Assembly: GCF_020215645.1 (NCBI RefSeq)
Contig: NZ_CP084058.1
Span: 11,946,033 to 12,010,032 of the forward strand
Source: Nonomuraea gerenzanensis
Lineage (GTDB): Bacteria; Actinomycetota; Actinomycetes; Streptosporangiales; Streptosporangiaceae
Length of the DNA stretch: 64,000 nt
Direction of reading: 5' to 3'
In this document: piece after piece, positions 42,413-52,257 of the stretch
Layout of the letters: each line of letters opens with the position of its first letter
Position numbering within the stretch: the first letter of the stretch is position 1
Notes under the pieces: model-generated
Told to the model about the DNA's origin: nothing
Database searches by the model: none
Seen by the model: only the letters and a program-made list of their open reading frames with translations
Made by a program: the position numbers and the translations under genes

Positions 42413-42937
42413 ATGAAGGACGCCCTCGCGATCCACCGCTGGCTCCTCGCACACCAGGTCCATCATGAGATCGTACGCCTTCCGCGTCCCATGACATGCG
42501 CGGAAGAGCTGCCGGAGACGGTCTCCGCCGCCCCTGAGCGGTGCCTCACGGTCACGGTGCTCGAAGTCACGACCTGGGTCGGCCGCGAGGTCGTCATCGG
42601 GGTCACCGCCCCCGTCTCCTCGCCGCCCCGGCCCGGAGCCATCGGCGGGCTGCTCGGCGCGCGCCAGGTACGCCCTGCGCCCGCCCACGTGGTCAACGCC
42701 ACCACCGACTACGCCTGCGGCCTGGTGTGCCCGCTGCTGCTGCCGGAGTCGATGCCGATGTTCATCGACGACCGGCTGCTGGCCGACACCGAGCCACTGT
42801 TCACCGCCACCGGTGAGCGGCACACGGCGCTGTCGATGCGTGCGCTCGACCTGCTGGCCGTTCTGCCAGGCAAGATGGTGGACCTGCGCGGCTCGCGCCC
42901 GCGAGGATCGCGCGCGGCGGTCGCGCGACGGCACTGA
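42413..42937 (+). CDS. YbaK/EbsC-like editing-domain protein
   Basis: The 174-aa protein resembles aminoacyl-tRNA deacylase (YbaK/ProX) domains: LLAHQVHHEIVRLPRP at the start and a Pro-rich centre. The residues normally forming the active site are hard to identify, so activity is uncertain. GGAGG lies before the ATG. It precedes the DUF6049-murJ genes. Confidence 0.7.
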   Translation: MKDALAIHRWLLAHQVHHEIVRLPRPMTCAEELPETVSAAPERCLTVTVLEVTTWVGREVVIGVTAPVSSPPRPGAIGGLLGARQVRPAPAHVVNATTDYACGLVCPLLLPESMPMFIDDRLLADTEPLFTATGERHTALSMRALDLLAVLPGKMVDLRGSRPRGSRAAVARRH

Positions 42938-42987
42938 GCCCGTACCATTGCGGGCGTGCGTCGTCGTAGACCAGCTCGGGCATCCGC

Positions 42988-45102
42988 GTGATCCGTAAGG
43001 CCACGCTGCTCGCCGCGCTGTCCGCCGCGTTGCTCGCCCCCCTGGTGGCGGTGACGCCGGGCTCTGCTGCCGCGAAAGCGGCGGTCACAGCGCAGCGGCA
43101 GAGCTACACGGTGTCGATCTCGTCGATCACGCCCGAGGCCCCCAGAAACCTGACCGATGAGATCAAGATCACCGGCACGGTGCGCAACGACACCGGGGCT
43201 GACACCTCCGGGCTGCAGGTCCGCCTGCGCTACCTCAACCAGAGGTTCGCCGACCGCGCCACCATGGCCACCTACCTGAGCGACCAGAACACCGCGACGC
43301 TGCCCTCCAGCGTCTCCACCCGCAACTCGTTCATGGACCTGCCGCCGCTCGCCGCGGGCGGCACGGCGCAGTGGACGATCACCGCCACCCCCGTGCAGCT
43401 CGGGCTGAGCACGTTCGGCGTCTACCCGATCGCCGTGGACGTCGCCCAGTACTCGGTCCCGCAGGCGGCGGTGCGCACGGTGCTGACGTACGCGCCGGCC
43501 ACGCCGCAGAAGCTGCCGCGCAACAGGATCGCCATCGCGCTGCCCGTCATCGACCAGCCGCACCGCGCGACCGACGACGCCGCGTTCGTGGACGACAAGC
43601 TGAGCCAGTCGCTGGCCGGCCGGGGCCGCCTGGCCGACCTCGCGCGCATCGCGCAGTCCGCGCCGGCCACCGTCACCTGGGTGTTCGACCCGGCGCTGCT
43701 CGACGACGTGAGCCGGATGACCAAGGGCTACACCGTCAAGACCAAGGACGGCGAGGAGAAGAAGCCGGCCAGCGCCGAGGCCACCGCGTGGCTGACGACC
43801 ATGCGCAGCGCGCTGGCCGCCTCCCCCGTGGTCGCCACCCCGTACGCCGATCCCGACGTGGCGGCGCTGGCCCACCAGGGGCTCGACACGCAGACCCACC
43901 GGGCCATCGAGCTGGGCGGGCAGACGGCCAGGACCCTGCTCAACCGCAACGCCACGACCAACCTCAACTGGCCGGCCGACGGCGTGCTCGACCCCGACGC
44001 GCTCGACCTGCTGTCGGTCAGCGACGTCGACACCGTCCTGCTCAACGCCACCAACCTGCCGCCGCAGCAGCCCGTCACCACCACGCCCGACGGCGCCGCG
44101 ACCCTCGACTCGGTCAACGGCCCCGTCACCGCGCTGGTCGCCGACGCCGAGCTGAGCCGCCTGTTCGAGCCCGCCTCCAGCACCTCGACGCTGCTCAGCA
44201 CACAGCGCTTCATCGCCGAGACCGCGATGATCGCCGCCGAGCCGGGCCAGACGGCACCGAGGTCGCTGGTCGTCGCCCCCTCGCGGCGCTGGAACCCCAA
44301 CCCGACGCTCGTCACCGCGCTCATCAAGACCGCGGGCAAGCTGCCGTGGCTGCAGCCGGTCAAGCTGGAGTCGATCAAGCCGGGCAAGGGGGCCGTGCCG
44401 CGCGCCGGCCTGACCTACACCGACCAGGACCGCAAGGAGGAGCTGAGCCGCAAGTACCTCGACCCGGTCAAGGACGTCTGGTCGAAGTCGCAGCTCACCT
44501 CGCTGATCATGCAGCAGAAGACGCAGTCCCGCTTCGACGCGGCGGTGCTGCGGCTGACCTCCTCCGCCTGGCGCAACAGCACCCGAGCGGGCCGCTCGGT
44601 GACCAGCGAGGTCAAGAAGGCCGTGGACGACAGGCTCGCCGAGATCAAGATCACCGGCGCCAGCCCCGACTCCCCCAAGACGCTCGCGGGCAGCAACGGC
44701 GTGGTGCCGATCAGCGTGAAGAACGAGCTCGGCGTGCCCATCGAGCTCTACATCGACATCAAGTCCGACAACCCCGAGCTGCTGACGGTGAACTTCGCGC
44801 AGCCCGAGCCGCTGACGATCGGCGGCGGGCAGAGCGGCACGGTGCAGGTGCAGATGAACGCCGCCCCCGACACCAGCGGCGACGCCACCGTGACCGTGCA
44901 GCTCAAGACCGCCGACGGCCAGCCGTACGGCAAGCCGCAGCGGCTGACGATCCGCACGACCGGCTACACGGGGATCGCCCTGGTGATCGTGGGCGCGGCG
45001 CTGACCGTGATGCTCGCCGCGGTGGTGACGCGGCTGCTGCGCCGCAGGTCCCAGCGCAAGCTCGCGCGTGCCGCCAAGAATCGGGAGAGTGAATCCGTAT
45101 GA
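42988..45102 (+). CDS. DUF6049 family secreted/membrane protein
   Basis: The 704-aa protein has a signal peptide (RKATLLAALSAALLAPLVAV) and a large extracellular region with beta-rich N- and C-terminal parts. One membrane helix near the end (about 660-682) is followed by a basic tail. It is always upstream of murJ in actinobacteria I know of, so a cell-wall role is likely but unproven. It overlaps murJ by ATGA. Confidence 0.88.
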   Translation: MIRKATLLAALSAALLAPLVAVTPGSAAAKAAVTAQRQSYTVSISSITPEAPRNLTDEIKITGTVRNDTGADTSGLQVRLRYLNQRFADRATMATYLSDQNTATLPSSVSTRNSFMDLPPLAAGGTAQWTITATPVQLGLSTFGVYPIAVDVAQYSVPQAAVRTVLTYAPATPQKLPRNRIAIALPVIDQPHRATDDAAFVDDKLSQSLAGRGRLADLARIAQSAPATVTWVFDPALLDDVSRMTKGYTVKTKDGEEKKPASAEATAWLTTMRSALAASPVVATPYADPDVAALAHQGLDTQTHRAIELGGQTARTLLNRNATTNLNWPADGVLDPDALDLLSVSDVDTVLLNATNLPPQQPVTTTPDGAATLDSVNGPVTALVADAELSRLFEPASSTSTLLSTQRFIAETAMIAAEPGQTAPRSLVVAPSRRWNPNPTLVTALIKTAGKLPWLQPVKLESIKPGKGAVPRAGLTYTDQDRKEELSRKYLDPVKDVWSKSQLTSLIMQQKTQSRFDAAVLRLTSSAWRNSTRAGRSVTSEVKKAVDDRLAEIKITGASPDSPKTLAGSNGVVPISVKNELGVPIELYIDIKSDNPELLTVNFAQPEPLTIGGGQSGTVQVQMNAAPDTSGDATVTVQLKTADGQPYGKPQRLTIRTTGYTGIALVIVGAALTVMLAAVVTRLLRRRSQRKLARAAKNRESESV

Positions 45103-46703
45103 GCCGCATGCTGCGGGCCAGCGCCATCATGGCGGCGGGCACCATGGTGTCCAGGGTCACGGGGTTCGTGCGGACGATGGTGCTCGCCTACGCCATCGGC
45201 ACCGCCGCGCTGGGCGACGCCTACAACGCGGCGTACGCGATCCCGTACAGCATCCTCGACTTCCTCCTCCTGGGCGTGCTGAGCAGCGTCGTCGTGCCGA
45301 TGATCGTGCGTGCCCAGCAGCACGACGAGGACGGCGGGCGGGCCTACGAGCAGCGGCTGCTGACGCTCGCCACGGTGGTGCTGGTCGTGGTCGCGGCGCT
45401 CTCCGTGCTGGCCGCGCCGCTGCTGATCGACCTCTACACCGACTGGGACCCGGGCAGCAGGAAGTTCGAGGTCGCGGTCATGCTGGCCCGCTTCATCCTG
45501 CCGCAGCTCGCCTTCTTCGGCGTCGGCGCGGTGGCCGGGGCCATGCTCAACACCCGCGACCGCTACGGCGCCCCCATGTGGGCCCCCGTGCTCAACAACG
45601 TGGTCGTCATCTGCGTGTTCCTGCTCTACGCCGTGATCGGCGCGGGCAGCGACCTCGACCAGGTCTCCACCTTCGACCTGGCGCTGCTCGGCGTGGGCAC
45701 CACGGTCGGCATCGTGGCCCAGGCGGCGGTGCTGGTGGTGGCGCTGCGGCGGGCCGGGTTCACCTTCGTGCCCCGCTTCGACCTGCGTAACGCGCGGCTG
45801 GGCGAGATGGGCAAGGCCGGCATCTGGACGATCGGCTACGTCGTGGTCACCCAGCTCGGCTTCATGCTGACGGTGAACCTGGCCAGCTCCGCGGGCAACG
45901 CGGTGCCCGGGCACGGCATCAGCCCGTACACACTGGCGTTCCAGCTCTTCCAGCTCCCGTACGGCGTGATCGGCGTCTCGGTGATCACCGCGATGCTGCC
46001 GCGCATGAGCAGGGCGGTCAACGAGGGCCGCTTCGACGACGTGCGCGCCGAGTTCGGTTCAAGCGTGCGGCTGGTCTGCTCGTTCATGGTGCCGGTGTCG
46101 CTGCTGCTGATGGTGCTCGGGCCGGCGATCACCGTGCCGATCTACGGCCACGGCGCCAACAGCGTCGCCGACGCCGTCTACATCGGCAACGTGCTGCAGG
46201 TGTACGGGCTCGCGCTGGTGCCGTTCGCGATCTTCCAGCTCCTGCTGCGGGTCTTCTACAGCCTGGGCGACACCCGGACGCCGGTGTTCATCGGGGCCGG
46301 CACGACGGCGGTCAACGCGGTGTTCATGGTGCTGCTGAACTCGGTGCTGCCGCCGGCGTACACGGTGATGGGGCTGGCGCTGGCGTACGCGATCGCGTTC
46401 GGGCTGGGCGCGGTGCTGGCCTGGTGGATGGCCGGGCGCCGGGTCGGCGGGCTGGGCGGCTGGGCCGTCGGCATGTCGCTGACCCGGATGTACCTCTCCG
46501 CCCTGCCCACGGCCGTGCTGGCGCTGGCCGCCGTCTGGGTCGTGACGAGCGTGTTCGGCGGGCTCGACTTTCTCAATTCGGTCATAGTGCTCGCTATTGG
46601 TGGCGGACTGGGTATGGTGCTCTATCTCGGCGTAGCCCACAGAATGCGCATCCCGGAGGTCAACTCGATCGTTGGGATGGTCGCGAGGCGGGTAGGTCGG
46701 TAA
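45099..46703 (+). CDS. murJ: Lipid II flippase MurJ
   Basis: The 534-aa member of the MviN family has about 14 helices; IMAAGTMVSRVTGFVRTMVLAYAIG is the characteristic start. It moves lipid II across the membrane for cell-wall synthesis. In mycobacteria the same protein carries a fused pseudokinase domain; here the protein stops after the last helix and the kinase-like part is a separate gene. Confidence 0.96.
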   Translation: MSRMLRASAIMAAGTMVSRVTGFVRTMVLAYAIGTAALGDAYNAAYAIPYSILDFLLLGVLSSVVVPMIVRAQQHDEDGGRAYEQRLLTLATVVLVVVAALSVLAAPLLIDLYTDWDPGSRKFEVAVMLARFILPQLAFFGVGAVAGAMLNTRDRYGAPMWAPVLNNVVVICVFLLYAVIGAGSDLDQVSTFDLALLGVGTTVGIVAQAAVLVVALRRAGFTFVPRFDLRNARLGEMGKAGIWTIGYVVVTQLGFMLTVNLASSAGNAVPGHGISPYTLAFQLFQLPYGVIGVSVITAMLPRMSRAVNEGRFDDVRAEFGSSVRLVCSFMVPVSLLLMVLGPAITVPIYGHGANSVADAVYIGNVLQVYGLALVPFAIFQLLLRVFYSLGDTRTPVFIGAGTTAVNAVFMVLLNSVLPPAYTVMGLALAYAIAFGLGAVLAWWMAGRRVGGLGGWAVGMSLTRMYLSALPTAVLALAAVWVVTSVFGGLDFLNSVIVLAIGGGLGMVLYLGVAHRMRIPEVNSIVGMVARRVGR

Positions 46704-46869
46704 AGAACGCGGGCGGAATCTTCTCGGCACTACCATGGAGCCCGACACGCGCGAATGGAAGCAGGAGGGGCGTGGGCGGATCCACCCGGCATAGCGTGCC
46801 TTCGTGGGACACGGCCACGCAGGTGAGTCGAACCATGAGCACGCCCGATCGGCCAAGCGGAGTGAGCCA

Positions 46870-48396
46870 GTGAGCAGCACGTCGGCCGTCGAACCCGGCA
46901 CCCGTCTCGCCGAGCGCTTCCGGCTGGAGGACCGCGTCAGCGAGTCCGACGGCGCCACGTTGTGGAAGGCGATCGACGAGATCCTTGCCCGTCCCGTCGC
47001 GGTGCACACCTTCGCCCCCGACTTTCCCCGCGTCCACGAGGTCGTCACGGCCGCCCGCGCGGCCAGCCGGCTCACGGACCCGCGCCTGACCCAGGTGTTC
47101 GACGCCGCCGAGGACGACAAGAGCGCCTACGTCGTCAGCGAGTGGGTCACCGGCGAGACCCTGACCGACCTGCTGGCCAACGGGCCGCTGGAGCCCGAGC
47201 GGGCCGCGGGGCTGGTGGCCGAGGCCGCCGAGGCGCTCGCGCACGCCCACGAGGCGCAGCTCTACCACCTGTGCCTGCGCCCCTCCCACCTGATGTGGAC
47301 CAACGGCAACACGGTCAAGGTGCTCGGCGTGGCCGTGGACGCGGCGATGTGGGGCCTGACCACCGACCAGCCGGCGCTCGACGACGCCGAGGGGCTCGGC
47401 CGGCTGCTGTACGCGGGCCTGACCGGGCACTGGCCCGGCGACGAGGAGGAGGGCGGCCTGCCCGCCGCCCCCATGACCGACGGCCACTTCTGCACGCCCC
47501 GCCAGGTGACCGCGGGCGTGCCCAGCTACCTCGACACGGTCACCGTGCGGGCCTGCCTGCCGGAGTCGCGCCGGGGCCAGGGCGCGCTGTCCAGCCCGGC
47601 GGAGGTCGCCGAGTCGCTGGCCGACGTGGCCCGGCCGATGCCGATCCCGATCTCCTACCCCTCCACCCCCGCGGTCGCCTCGGCCTCCCACACCGAGGGC
47701 CTGGACATCGCGCACCGGCAGAAGGCGGCCCCCATGCCGCCGCTGCCGCCCGTCACGATGCCGCAGCACCGCCCCTCCGGCGGCGGGGGGAGCACCCTCA
47801 ACCGCGTGCTGATGACGCTGGTGGTGCTGCTCGTCATCGCCGCCGTCGGCGTCGGCGCCTGGACGATCGGCCGCAGCCTGGGCAGCCCGACCGCGTCGCA
47901 GCCGGCCACCGCCGCTCCCACCTCGACCAAGTCGGCCACGGTCGCCGTCGACGCCGTCAAGCCGAAGAACGCCAAGGGCTTCGACCCGCTCGGCGACGGC
48001 GACGAGAAGAGCGACATCGCCAAGCTGGCCATCGACGGCAAGCCCGGCACGTTGTGGAAGACCGAGACCTACACCAGCGCCGACCTGGGCCGGCTCAAGG
48101 ACGGGGTGGGCCTGCTGCTCGACATGGGCAAGTCCATGCCGATCAACGACGTGGTCGCCACGCTGTCCGACGCGTCGGGCGCGACCGTCGAGCTGAAGGT
48201 GGGCGACTCCCCCGAGCTCGACTCGCTCAAGACCGTGGCCACCGAGAAGAACGCCGCAGGTAAGACCACTCTCACCCCCGACAAGGCGACCAGCGGTCAG
48301 TACGTTTTGATCTGGTTTACGCGTGTTCCGACGGATGCAGGCACTTTTCATGGCACCATCTATGAGGTAGTGGTGCACTCTCCCGGATCGGCATAA
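46870..48396 (+). CDS. Membrane pseudokinase with extracellular discoidin-like domain
   Basis: About 508 aa. The kinase-like domain (about 15-255) lacks catalytic residues: the VAIK lysine is His46 (VAVH), HRDLKPxN is HLCLRPSHL, and no DFG is present. A Pro-rich linker, a membrane helix (about 313-333) and an F5/8-type-like outer domain follow (LAIDGKPGTLWKTETY). GTG at 46870 has GGAG upstream; a longer GTG start at 46804 is open. It probably scaffolds phospho-dependent control of MurJ, by analogy with the mycobacterial fusion. Confidence 0.9.
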   Translation: MSSTSAVEPGTRLAERFRLEDRVSESDGATLWKAIDEILARPVAVHTFAPDFPRVHEVVTAARAASRLTDPRLTQVFDAAEDDKSAYVVSEWVTGETLTDLLANGPLEPERAAGLVAEAAEALAHAHEAQLYHLCLRPSHLMWTNGNTVKVLGVAVDAAMWGLTTDQPALDDAEGLGRLLYAGLTGHWPGDEEEGGLPAAPMTDGHFCTPRQVTAGVPSYLDTVTVRACLPESRRGQGALSSPAEVAESLADVARPMPIPISYPSTPAVASASHTEGLDIAHRQKAAPMPPLPPVTMPQHRPSGGGGSTLNRVLMTLVVLLVIAAVGVGAWTIGRSLGSPTASQPATAAPTSTKSATVAVDAVKPKNAKGFDPLGDGDEKSDIAKLAIDGKPGTLWKTETYTSADLGRLKDGVGLLLDMGKSMPINDVVATLSDASGATVELKVGDSPELDSLKTVATEKNAAGKTTLTPDKATSGQYVLIWFTRVPTDAGTFHGTIYEVVVHSPGSA

Positions 48397-48411
48397 TCAG
48401 GAATCTCTCTT

Positions 48412-49047
48412 GTGAACTCCCCACCCGAGACACCCTCAGCAGCGGAGCGGCCGGCGGTCACAGACGCCGAGCTGCTGACCGCGCACATCAACGGGGATCC
48501 ACACGCCTTCAGTGAAATCGTCAAAAGGCACCGCGACCGCATGTGGGCGGTCGCACTGCGTACGCTCGGTGACCCCGACGAGGCCGCCGACGCCGTGCAG
48601 GACGCCTTCGTCTCCGCATATCGCAAGGCCGCCACGTTTCGCGGCGAGGCGGCCGTCACGACCTGGCTGCACCGGATCGTGGTCAACGCCTGCCTCGACC
48701 GGATGCGGCGCAAGTCCGTCAGGCCCGTCGCCGACGACGAGCTCATCGAGGCGGCGGAGCGCGAGACCCCGCTGCCCGACCAGACCGTCGAGCGCGAGGT
48801 CTCGATGGAGGTTTCGGCTGCTCTGAAACTGCTGCCCGCCGACCAGCGGGCGGCGTTGGTGCTGGTGGACATGATGGGCTATTCAGTCGAAGACGCAGCT
48901 CAGGTGCTCCAGGTGCCGAGCGGCACCGTGAAGAGCCGATGCGCGCGGGGACGCGCGAAACTTGCCCCAATTCTTTCGCATCTGCGGAACCGTTCGGACC
49001 TCAATCGCGTCTCATCCGCGAAGGGAGCAGAACTTCGTGACGGGTGA
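48412..49047 (+). CDS. sigM: ECF sigma factor SigM
   Basis: The 211-aa protein has sigma region 2 (AFSEIVKRHRDRMWAVALRTLGDPDEAADAVQDAFVSAYRK) and region 4 (LPADQRAALVLVDMMGYSVEDAAQVLQVPSGTVKSRCARGRAKL). Gene order with the downstream anti-sigma factor and trxBA matches the SigM locus of actinobacteria. GTG start at 48412, 15 nt after the pseudokinase stop. Overlap with the anti-sigma gene couples their translation. Confidence 0.93.
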   Translation: MNSPPETPSAAERPAVTDAELLTAHINGDPHAFSEIVKRHRDRMWAVALRTLGDPDEAADAVQDAFVSAYRKAATFRGEAAVTTWLHRIVVNACLDRMRRKSVRPVADDELIEAAERETPLPDQTVEREVSMEVSAALKLLPADQRAALVLVDMMGYSVEDAAQVLQVPSGTVKSRCARGRAKLAPILSHLRNRSDLNRVSSAKGAELRDG

Positions 49048-49981
49048 TACGCACTACGATCTGGAAATCCTCGCCGAGCTGGCAGAGGGTCTCCTGGACG
49101 TCGGCACGGCGCGCCAGGTCCGCGAGCATCTCGCGGTCTGCGACCCCTGTGGGGAGCTTCTGGCAGACCTGGCGGCGGTTCGCGAGGTGCTGGCCGCGAC
49201 CCCCACACCGGCCATGCCGATGGGTGTCGCACTGCGCATCGACAAGGCCCTGGCCGCCGAGGCGGAGTCCCGGCGCGGCGGGGGTGTCGGCCTCGTGGAA
49301 ACTCCGGACTGGGATGAGCTCATGCGGGACGCCCCGTGGGAGCGGCCACCGGCCGAGGTTCCGGAGCCCGTACGCCTGGGCGCCGTGGCCTCCACAGCCG
49401 ACGACGTCCCCGAGATCCCCGAGCCGGTACGTCTCGGCGTGGTCTCCGACGACGGCACGATCGTCCCCGCCAGGACCCGCACCACGCGGCGCCGGCGCTG
49501 GGCGATGCCCGCGGTCGCGGCCGCGGCGGCGGCCGTCGTGGTCGGCACTGCCGTGGCCTCCACCGGCCTGCTGGCGAGCGGCGGCGACGGCGGCACGAGC
49601 GTCGCGCCACCGGTCGCCCTGCCACCGGTGCAGTCGTCGGAGCCCCCGAAGGGGCATCTGAAGGCCAGGGGCTACGCCGTGACCAACAGCGACCACAACT
49701 ACAGCGACCCCGAGCTGAAGATGTCGCTGGAGAGCTTCCTGGCGCCCGCGCCGGCCGTCCTCGACACCTCCAACGGGGCCGACTCGGTCGGCAAGTGTGT
49801 CAGCGCGGTCTCCAAGCGGTCCAAGCTCGACGTGTTCGCGGTGGACCAGGGCCAGTACAACGGCCAGGAGGCGCTCATCATGGCCTCGTGGAAGCAGCGC
49901 GCCGCCAAGAAGGTCCGGATCGACGTCGTCGACCCGTTCAACTGCAAGAATTTGCGTAGGCCCGCCCTGGGCCGCTGGTAA
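49037..49981 (+). CDS. Anti-sigma factor for SigM
   Basis: The 314-aa protein has an N-terminal zinc anti-sigma motif (HLAVCDPC, His31-x3-Cys35-x2-Cys38), a long linker, a membrane helix (about 155-178) and an extracellular domain. Thiol oxidation or proteolysis could release SigM. GTG at 49037 overlaps sigM by 11 bp and follows AAGGGAGC. It ends with a strong terminator. Confidence 0.9.
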   Translation: MTGDTHYDLEILAELAEGLLDVGTARQVREHLAVCDPCGELLADLAAVREVLAATPTPAMPMGVALRIDKALAAEAESRRGGGVGLVETPDWDELMRDAPWERPPAEVPEPVRLGAVASTADDVPEIPEPVRLGVVSDDGTIVPARTRTTRRRRWAMPAVAAAAAAVVVGTAVASTGLLASGGDGGTSVAPPVALPPVQSSEPPKGHLKARGYAVTNSDHNYSDPELKMSLESFLAPAPAVLDTSNGADSVGKCVSAVSKRSKLDVFAVDQGQYNGQEALIMASWKQRAAKKVRIDVVDPFNCKNLRRPALGRW

Positions 49982-50007
49982 CGGACATCCGTAAAAACCC
50001 CACGTCA

Positions 50008-50027
50008 GAGCCCGCTTCGGCGGGCTC
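50008..50027 (+). terminator. Intrinsic terminator after the sigM operon
   Basis: GAGCCCGC-TTCG-GCGGGCTC forms a stem with the stable TTCG loop, followed by TTTCGTTT. Confidence 0.92.
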
Positions 50028-50059
50028 TTTCGTTTCTCCCCGCGTTGCCGGGTAGGGCA

Positions 50060-50087
50060 GGGAATCAGGGCGGCCTAGGATCTGTTG
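50060..50087 (+). promoter_or_regulatory. SigR-type promoter of trxBA
   Basis: GGGAAT (50060-50065), 18 nt, then GTTG (50084-50087) matches the thiol-stress sigma factor SigR/SigH promoter consensus exactly. It lies about 30 nt before the trxB start. In Streptomyces the trxBA operon is a known SigR target. Confidence 0.75.
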
Positions 50088-50117
50088 ACGCCGGTGCAAT
50101 CAGCAGACGAGGAAGGC

Positions 50118-51059
50118 GTGGGAGCGTTGAGCGACGTCCGTAACGTGATCATCATTGGTTCCGGCCCCGCCGGTTACACGGCGGCCGTCTACTCCGCGCG
50201 CGCCGAACTCAAGCCGCTCGTCTTCGAAGGCTCCGTGACCGCGGGCGGCGCGCTCATGAACACGACCGACGTGGAGAACTTCCCCGGGTTCCCCGACGGC
50301 ATCATGGGCCCCGACCTCATGGACAACCTGCGCAAGCAGGCCGAGCGCTTCGGCGCCGACCTGGTGGCCGACGACGTCGTCGAGGTCGACCTCAACGCCA
50401 ATCCCAAGGTCGTCAAGACGCACTCCGAGACCTACTACGCCAAGTCGGTCATCCTGGCGATGGGCTCCGGCTACCGCGAGCTCGGCCTGGACAACGAGAA
50501 GCGGCTGTCCGGCCACGGCGTGTCCTGGTGCGCCACCTGTGACGGGTTCTTCTTCCGCAACAAGGACATCGTGGTCGTCGGCGGTGGTGACACCGCGATG
50601 GAGGAGGCCACGTTCCTGACCCGGTTCGGCCGCATGGTGACGGTGGTGCACCGCCGCGACGAGCTGCGCGCCAGCAAGATCATGCAGGAGCGGGCGTTCA
50701 GCAACGACAAGATCCGCTTCGTCTGGGACTCCGAGGTCACGGACGTGCTCGGCGACACCAAGGTCGAGGCGGTGAAGCTGCGCAACGTCAAGACCGGCGA
50801 GGAGTGCGAGCTGGCGACCGACGCGCTGTTCCTGGCGATCGGTCACGACCCTCGCACTGAGCTGGTCAAGGGCCAGATCGACCTCGACGAGAACGGCTAC
50901 ATCAAGGTGGCCTCGCCGTCCACGGCGACCAACATCGAGGGCGTGTTCGCCGCCGGCGACGTCGTCGACCACACCTACCGCCAGGCCATCACCGCGGCGG
51001 GCACCGGCTGTGCGGCCTCGCTCGACTCCGAGCGCTGGCTCGCCAACAACGAGAAGTAA
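50118..51059 (+). CDS. trxB: Thioredoxin reductase
   Basis: The 313-aa FAD/NADPH enzyme has FAD-binding [19 protein letters not shown] at about 11-29, the redox-active CATC at 138-141, the NADPH site [15 protein letters not shown], and the C-terminal [23 protein letters not shown]. It reduces thioredoxin. GTG at 50118 follows GAGG; TTG at 50127 is possible. It is co-transcribed with trxA 10 nt downstream. Confidence 0.97.
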   Translation: MGALSDVRNVIIIGSGPAGYTAAVYSARAELKPLVFEGSVTAGGALMNTTDVENFPGFPDGIMGPDLMDNLRKQAERFGADLVADDVVEVDLNANPKVVKTHSETYYAKSVILAMGSGYRELGLDNEKRLSGHGVSWCATCDGFFFRNKDIVVVGGGDTAMEEATFLTRFGRMVTVVHRRDELRASKIMQERAFSNDKIRFVWDSEVTDVLGDTKVEAVKLRNVKTGEECELATDALFLAIGHDPRTELVKGQIDLDENGYIKVASPSTATNIEGVFAAGDVVDHTYRQAITAAGTGCAASLDSERWLANNEK

Positions 51060-51069
51060 GGAGCGCACC

Positions 51070-51384
51070 GTGAAGGCTGTCACCGACGCCACTTTCGAGT
51101 CCGAGGTCCTCAAGAGCGACAAGCCCGTGCTGGTCGACTTCTGGGCGGAGTGGTGCGGCCCGTGCCGCCAGGTCGCGCCCATCCTCCAGGAGATCGCCAA
51201 CGAGCACGGCGACAAGCTGGAGATCGTCAAGCTGAACATCGACGAGAACCCTGAAGTGCCCCGCCAGTACGGTGTGCTCCAGATCCCGACGATGAACGTC
51301 TACAAGGGTGGAGAGGTCGTGAAGCAGATCATCGGCGCCAAGCCGAAGGCCATGCTGCTGCGCGAGCTCGAGGGCATCATCTAG
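51070..51384 (+). CDS. trxA: Thioredoxin
   Basis: The 104-aa protein has the active site WCGPC at residues 28-32 and the conserved cis-proline in QIPTMNVYKGG. AAGGAG lies 7 nt before the GTG start. It forms an operon with trxB under a SigR-type promoter and ends at a 15-bp terminator stem. Confidence 0.97.
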   Translation: MKAVTDATFESEVLKSDKPVLVDFWAEWCGPCRQVAPILQEIANEHGDKLEIVKLNIDENPEVPRQYGVLQIPTMNVYKGGEVVKQIIGAKPKAMLLRELEGII

Positions 51385-51396
51385 GACGCCCACGCG

Positions 51397-51431
51397 AACG
51401 CCCCCGCGGTCACCACGACCGCGGGGGCGTT
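51397..51431. terminator. Strong bidirectional terminator
   Basis: A perfect 15-bp stem (AACGCCCCCGCGGTC with GACCGCGGGGGCGTT) has a 5-nt loop, between trxA and the convergent GNAT gene. Confidence 0.92.
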
Positions 51432-51463
51432 CTCCTGTCCGGGTGGACGGGGCTGAGGTGGCG

Positions 51464-52081
51464 TCAGACGGGACGTAGCGCCCGTTCCGGGCTCATGGAG
51501 CCGAGGAGGCGTTCGAGGGCCACCTCGACGTCCTCACGCCACGAGACGGCGCTCTTCAGCTCCAGTCGCAAGCGCGGAAATCTCAAATGCGGACGAACGG
51601 TCTTAAACCCCACCGAAAGCAAGTATTCCGCCGGAACGACGCAACTAGGCTCTTCCCACTTCAGATCCCCGAAAGCTTCAATGGCCTTCACGCCGCGCCG
51701 CGTCAGGTCCTTGGCCACTCCCTGAATCAGCATCCGGCCCAGCCCGCCGCCGGAGAACTCGGGAATGATGTGCGCCGTCATCAGCAACACCGCGTCGGCG
51801 CTCACCGGCGAGGTGGGAAAGGCCACCGAACGCGGGGTGTAGAGCGGCGGGCTGTAGAGCACGAACCCCGCGGGCACGCCGTCGACATAGGCGATCTTGC
51901 CGCAGCTCCCCCACTCCAGCAGCGTGCCGGAGATCCAGGCCTCCTTCTCCAGGCCCGGATCGCCCGAGTCCACCGCTCGTTCGCCACTCATGGGGTCGAG
52001 CTCCCAGAACACGCACCTTCTGCAGCGGCGCGGAAGATCTTCGAGATTGTCCAGGGTTATGTTGACCAGCCGGCGCGACAA
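51464..52081 (-). CDS. GNAT-family acetyltransferase
   Basis: The 205-aa protein has the GNAT acetyl-CoA-binding region LMTAHIIPEFSGGGLGRMLIQG (about 100-120), followed by GVKAIEAFGDLKW and a beta-rich C-terminus. The N-terminal RRCRRCVFWELD carries two cysteines in a basic context. The TTG start at 52081 is the best available. The substrate is unknown. A similar gene occurs near parB in other actinobacteria. Confidence 0.83.
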   Translation of the reverse strand: MSRRLVNITLDNLEDLPRRCRRCVFWELDPMSGERAVDSGDPGLEKEAWISGTLLEWGSCGKIAYVDGVPAGFVLYSPPLYTPRSVAFPTSPVSADAVLLMTAHIIPEFSGGGLGRMLIQGVAKDLTRRGVKAIEAFGDLKWEEPSCVVPAEYLLSVGFKTVRPHLRFPRLRLELKSAVSWREDVEVALERLLGSMSPERALRPV

Positions 52082-52257
52082 CTACGGCCCCTATCGTTGA
52101 CCCGGAAAAGCGCGCGAAAACCGCGTCTACAGGTGGCATCGTAGCCCAGTGAAGATGTCGCCACCGGACACCACGACGGTCGAGCCCGGCGACGGGCGAC
52201 ATGTCCGTCTGGCGTAATCTGGTATTTCGACCCGATATGACACCTAGGAGGTGGGCC

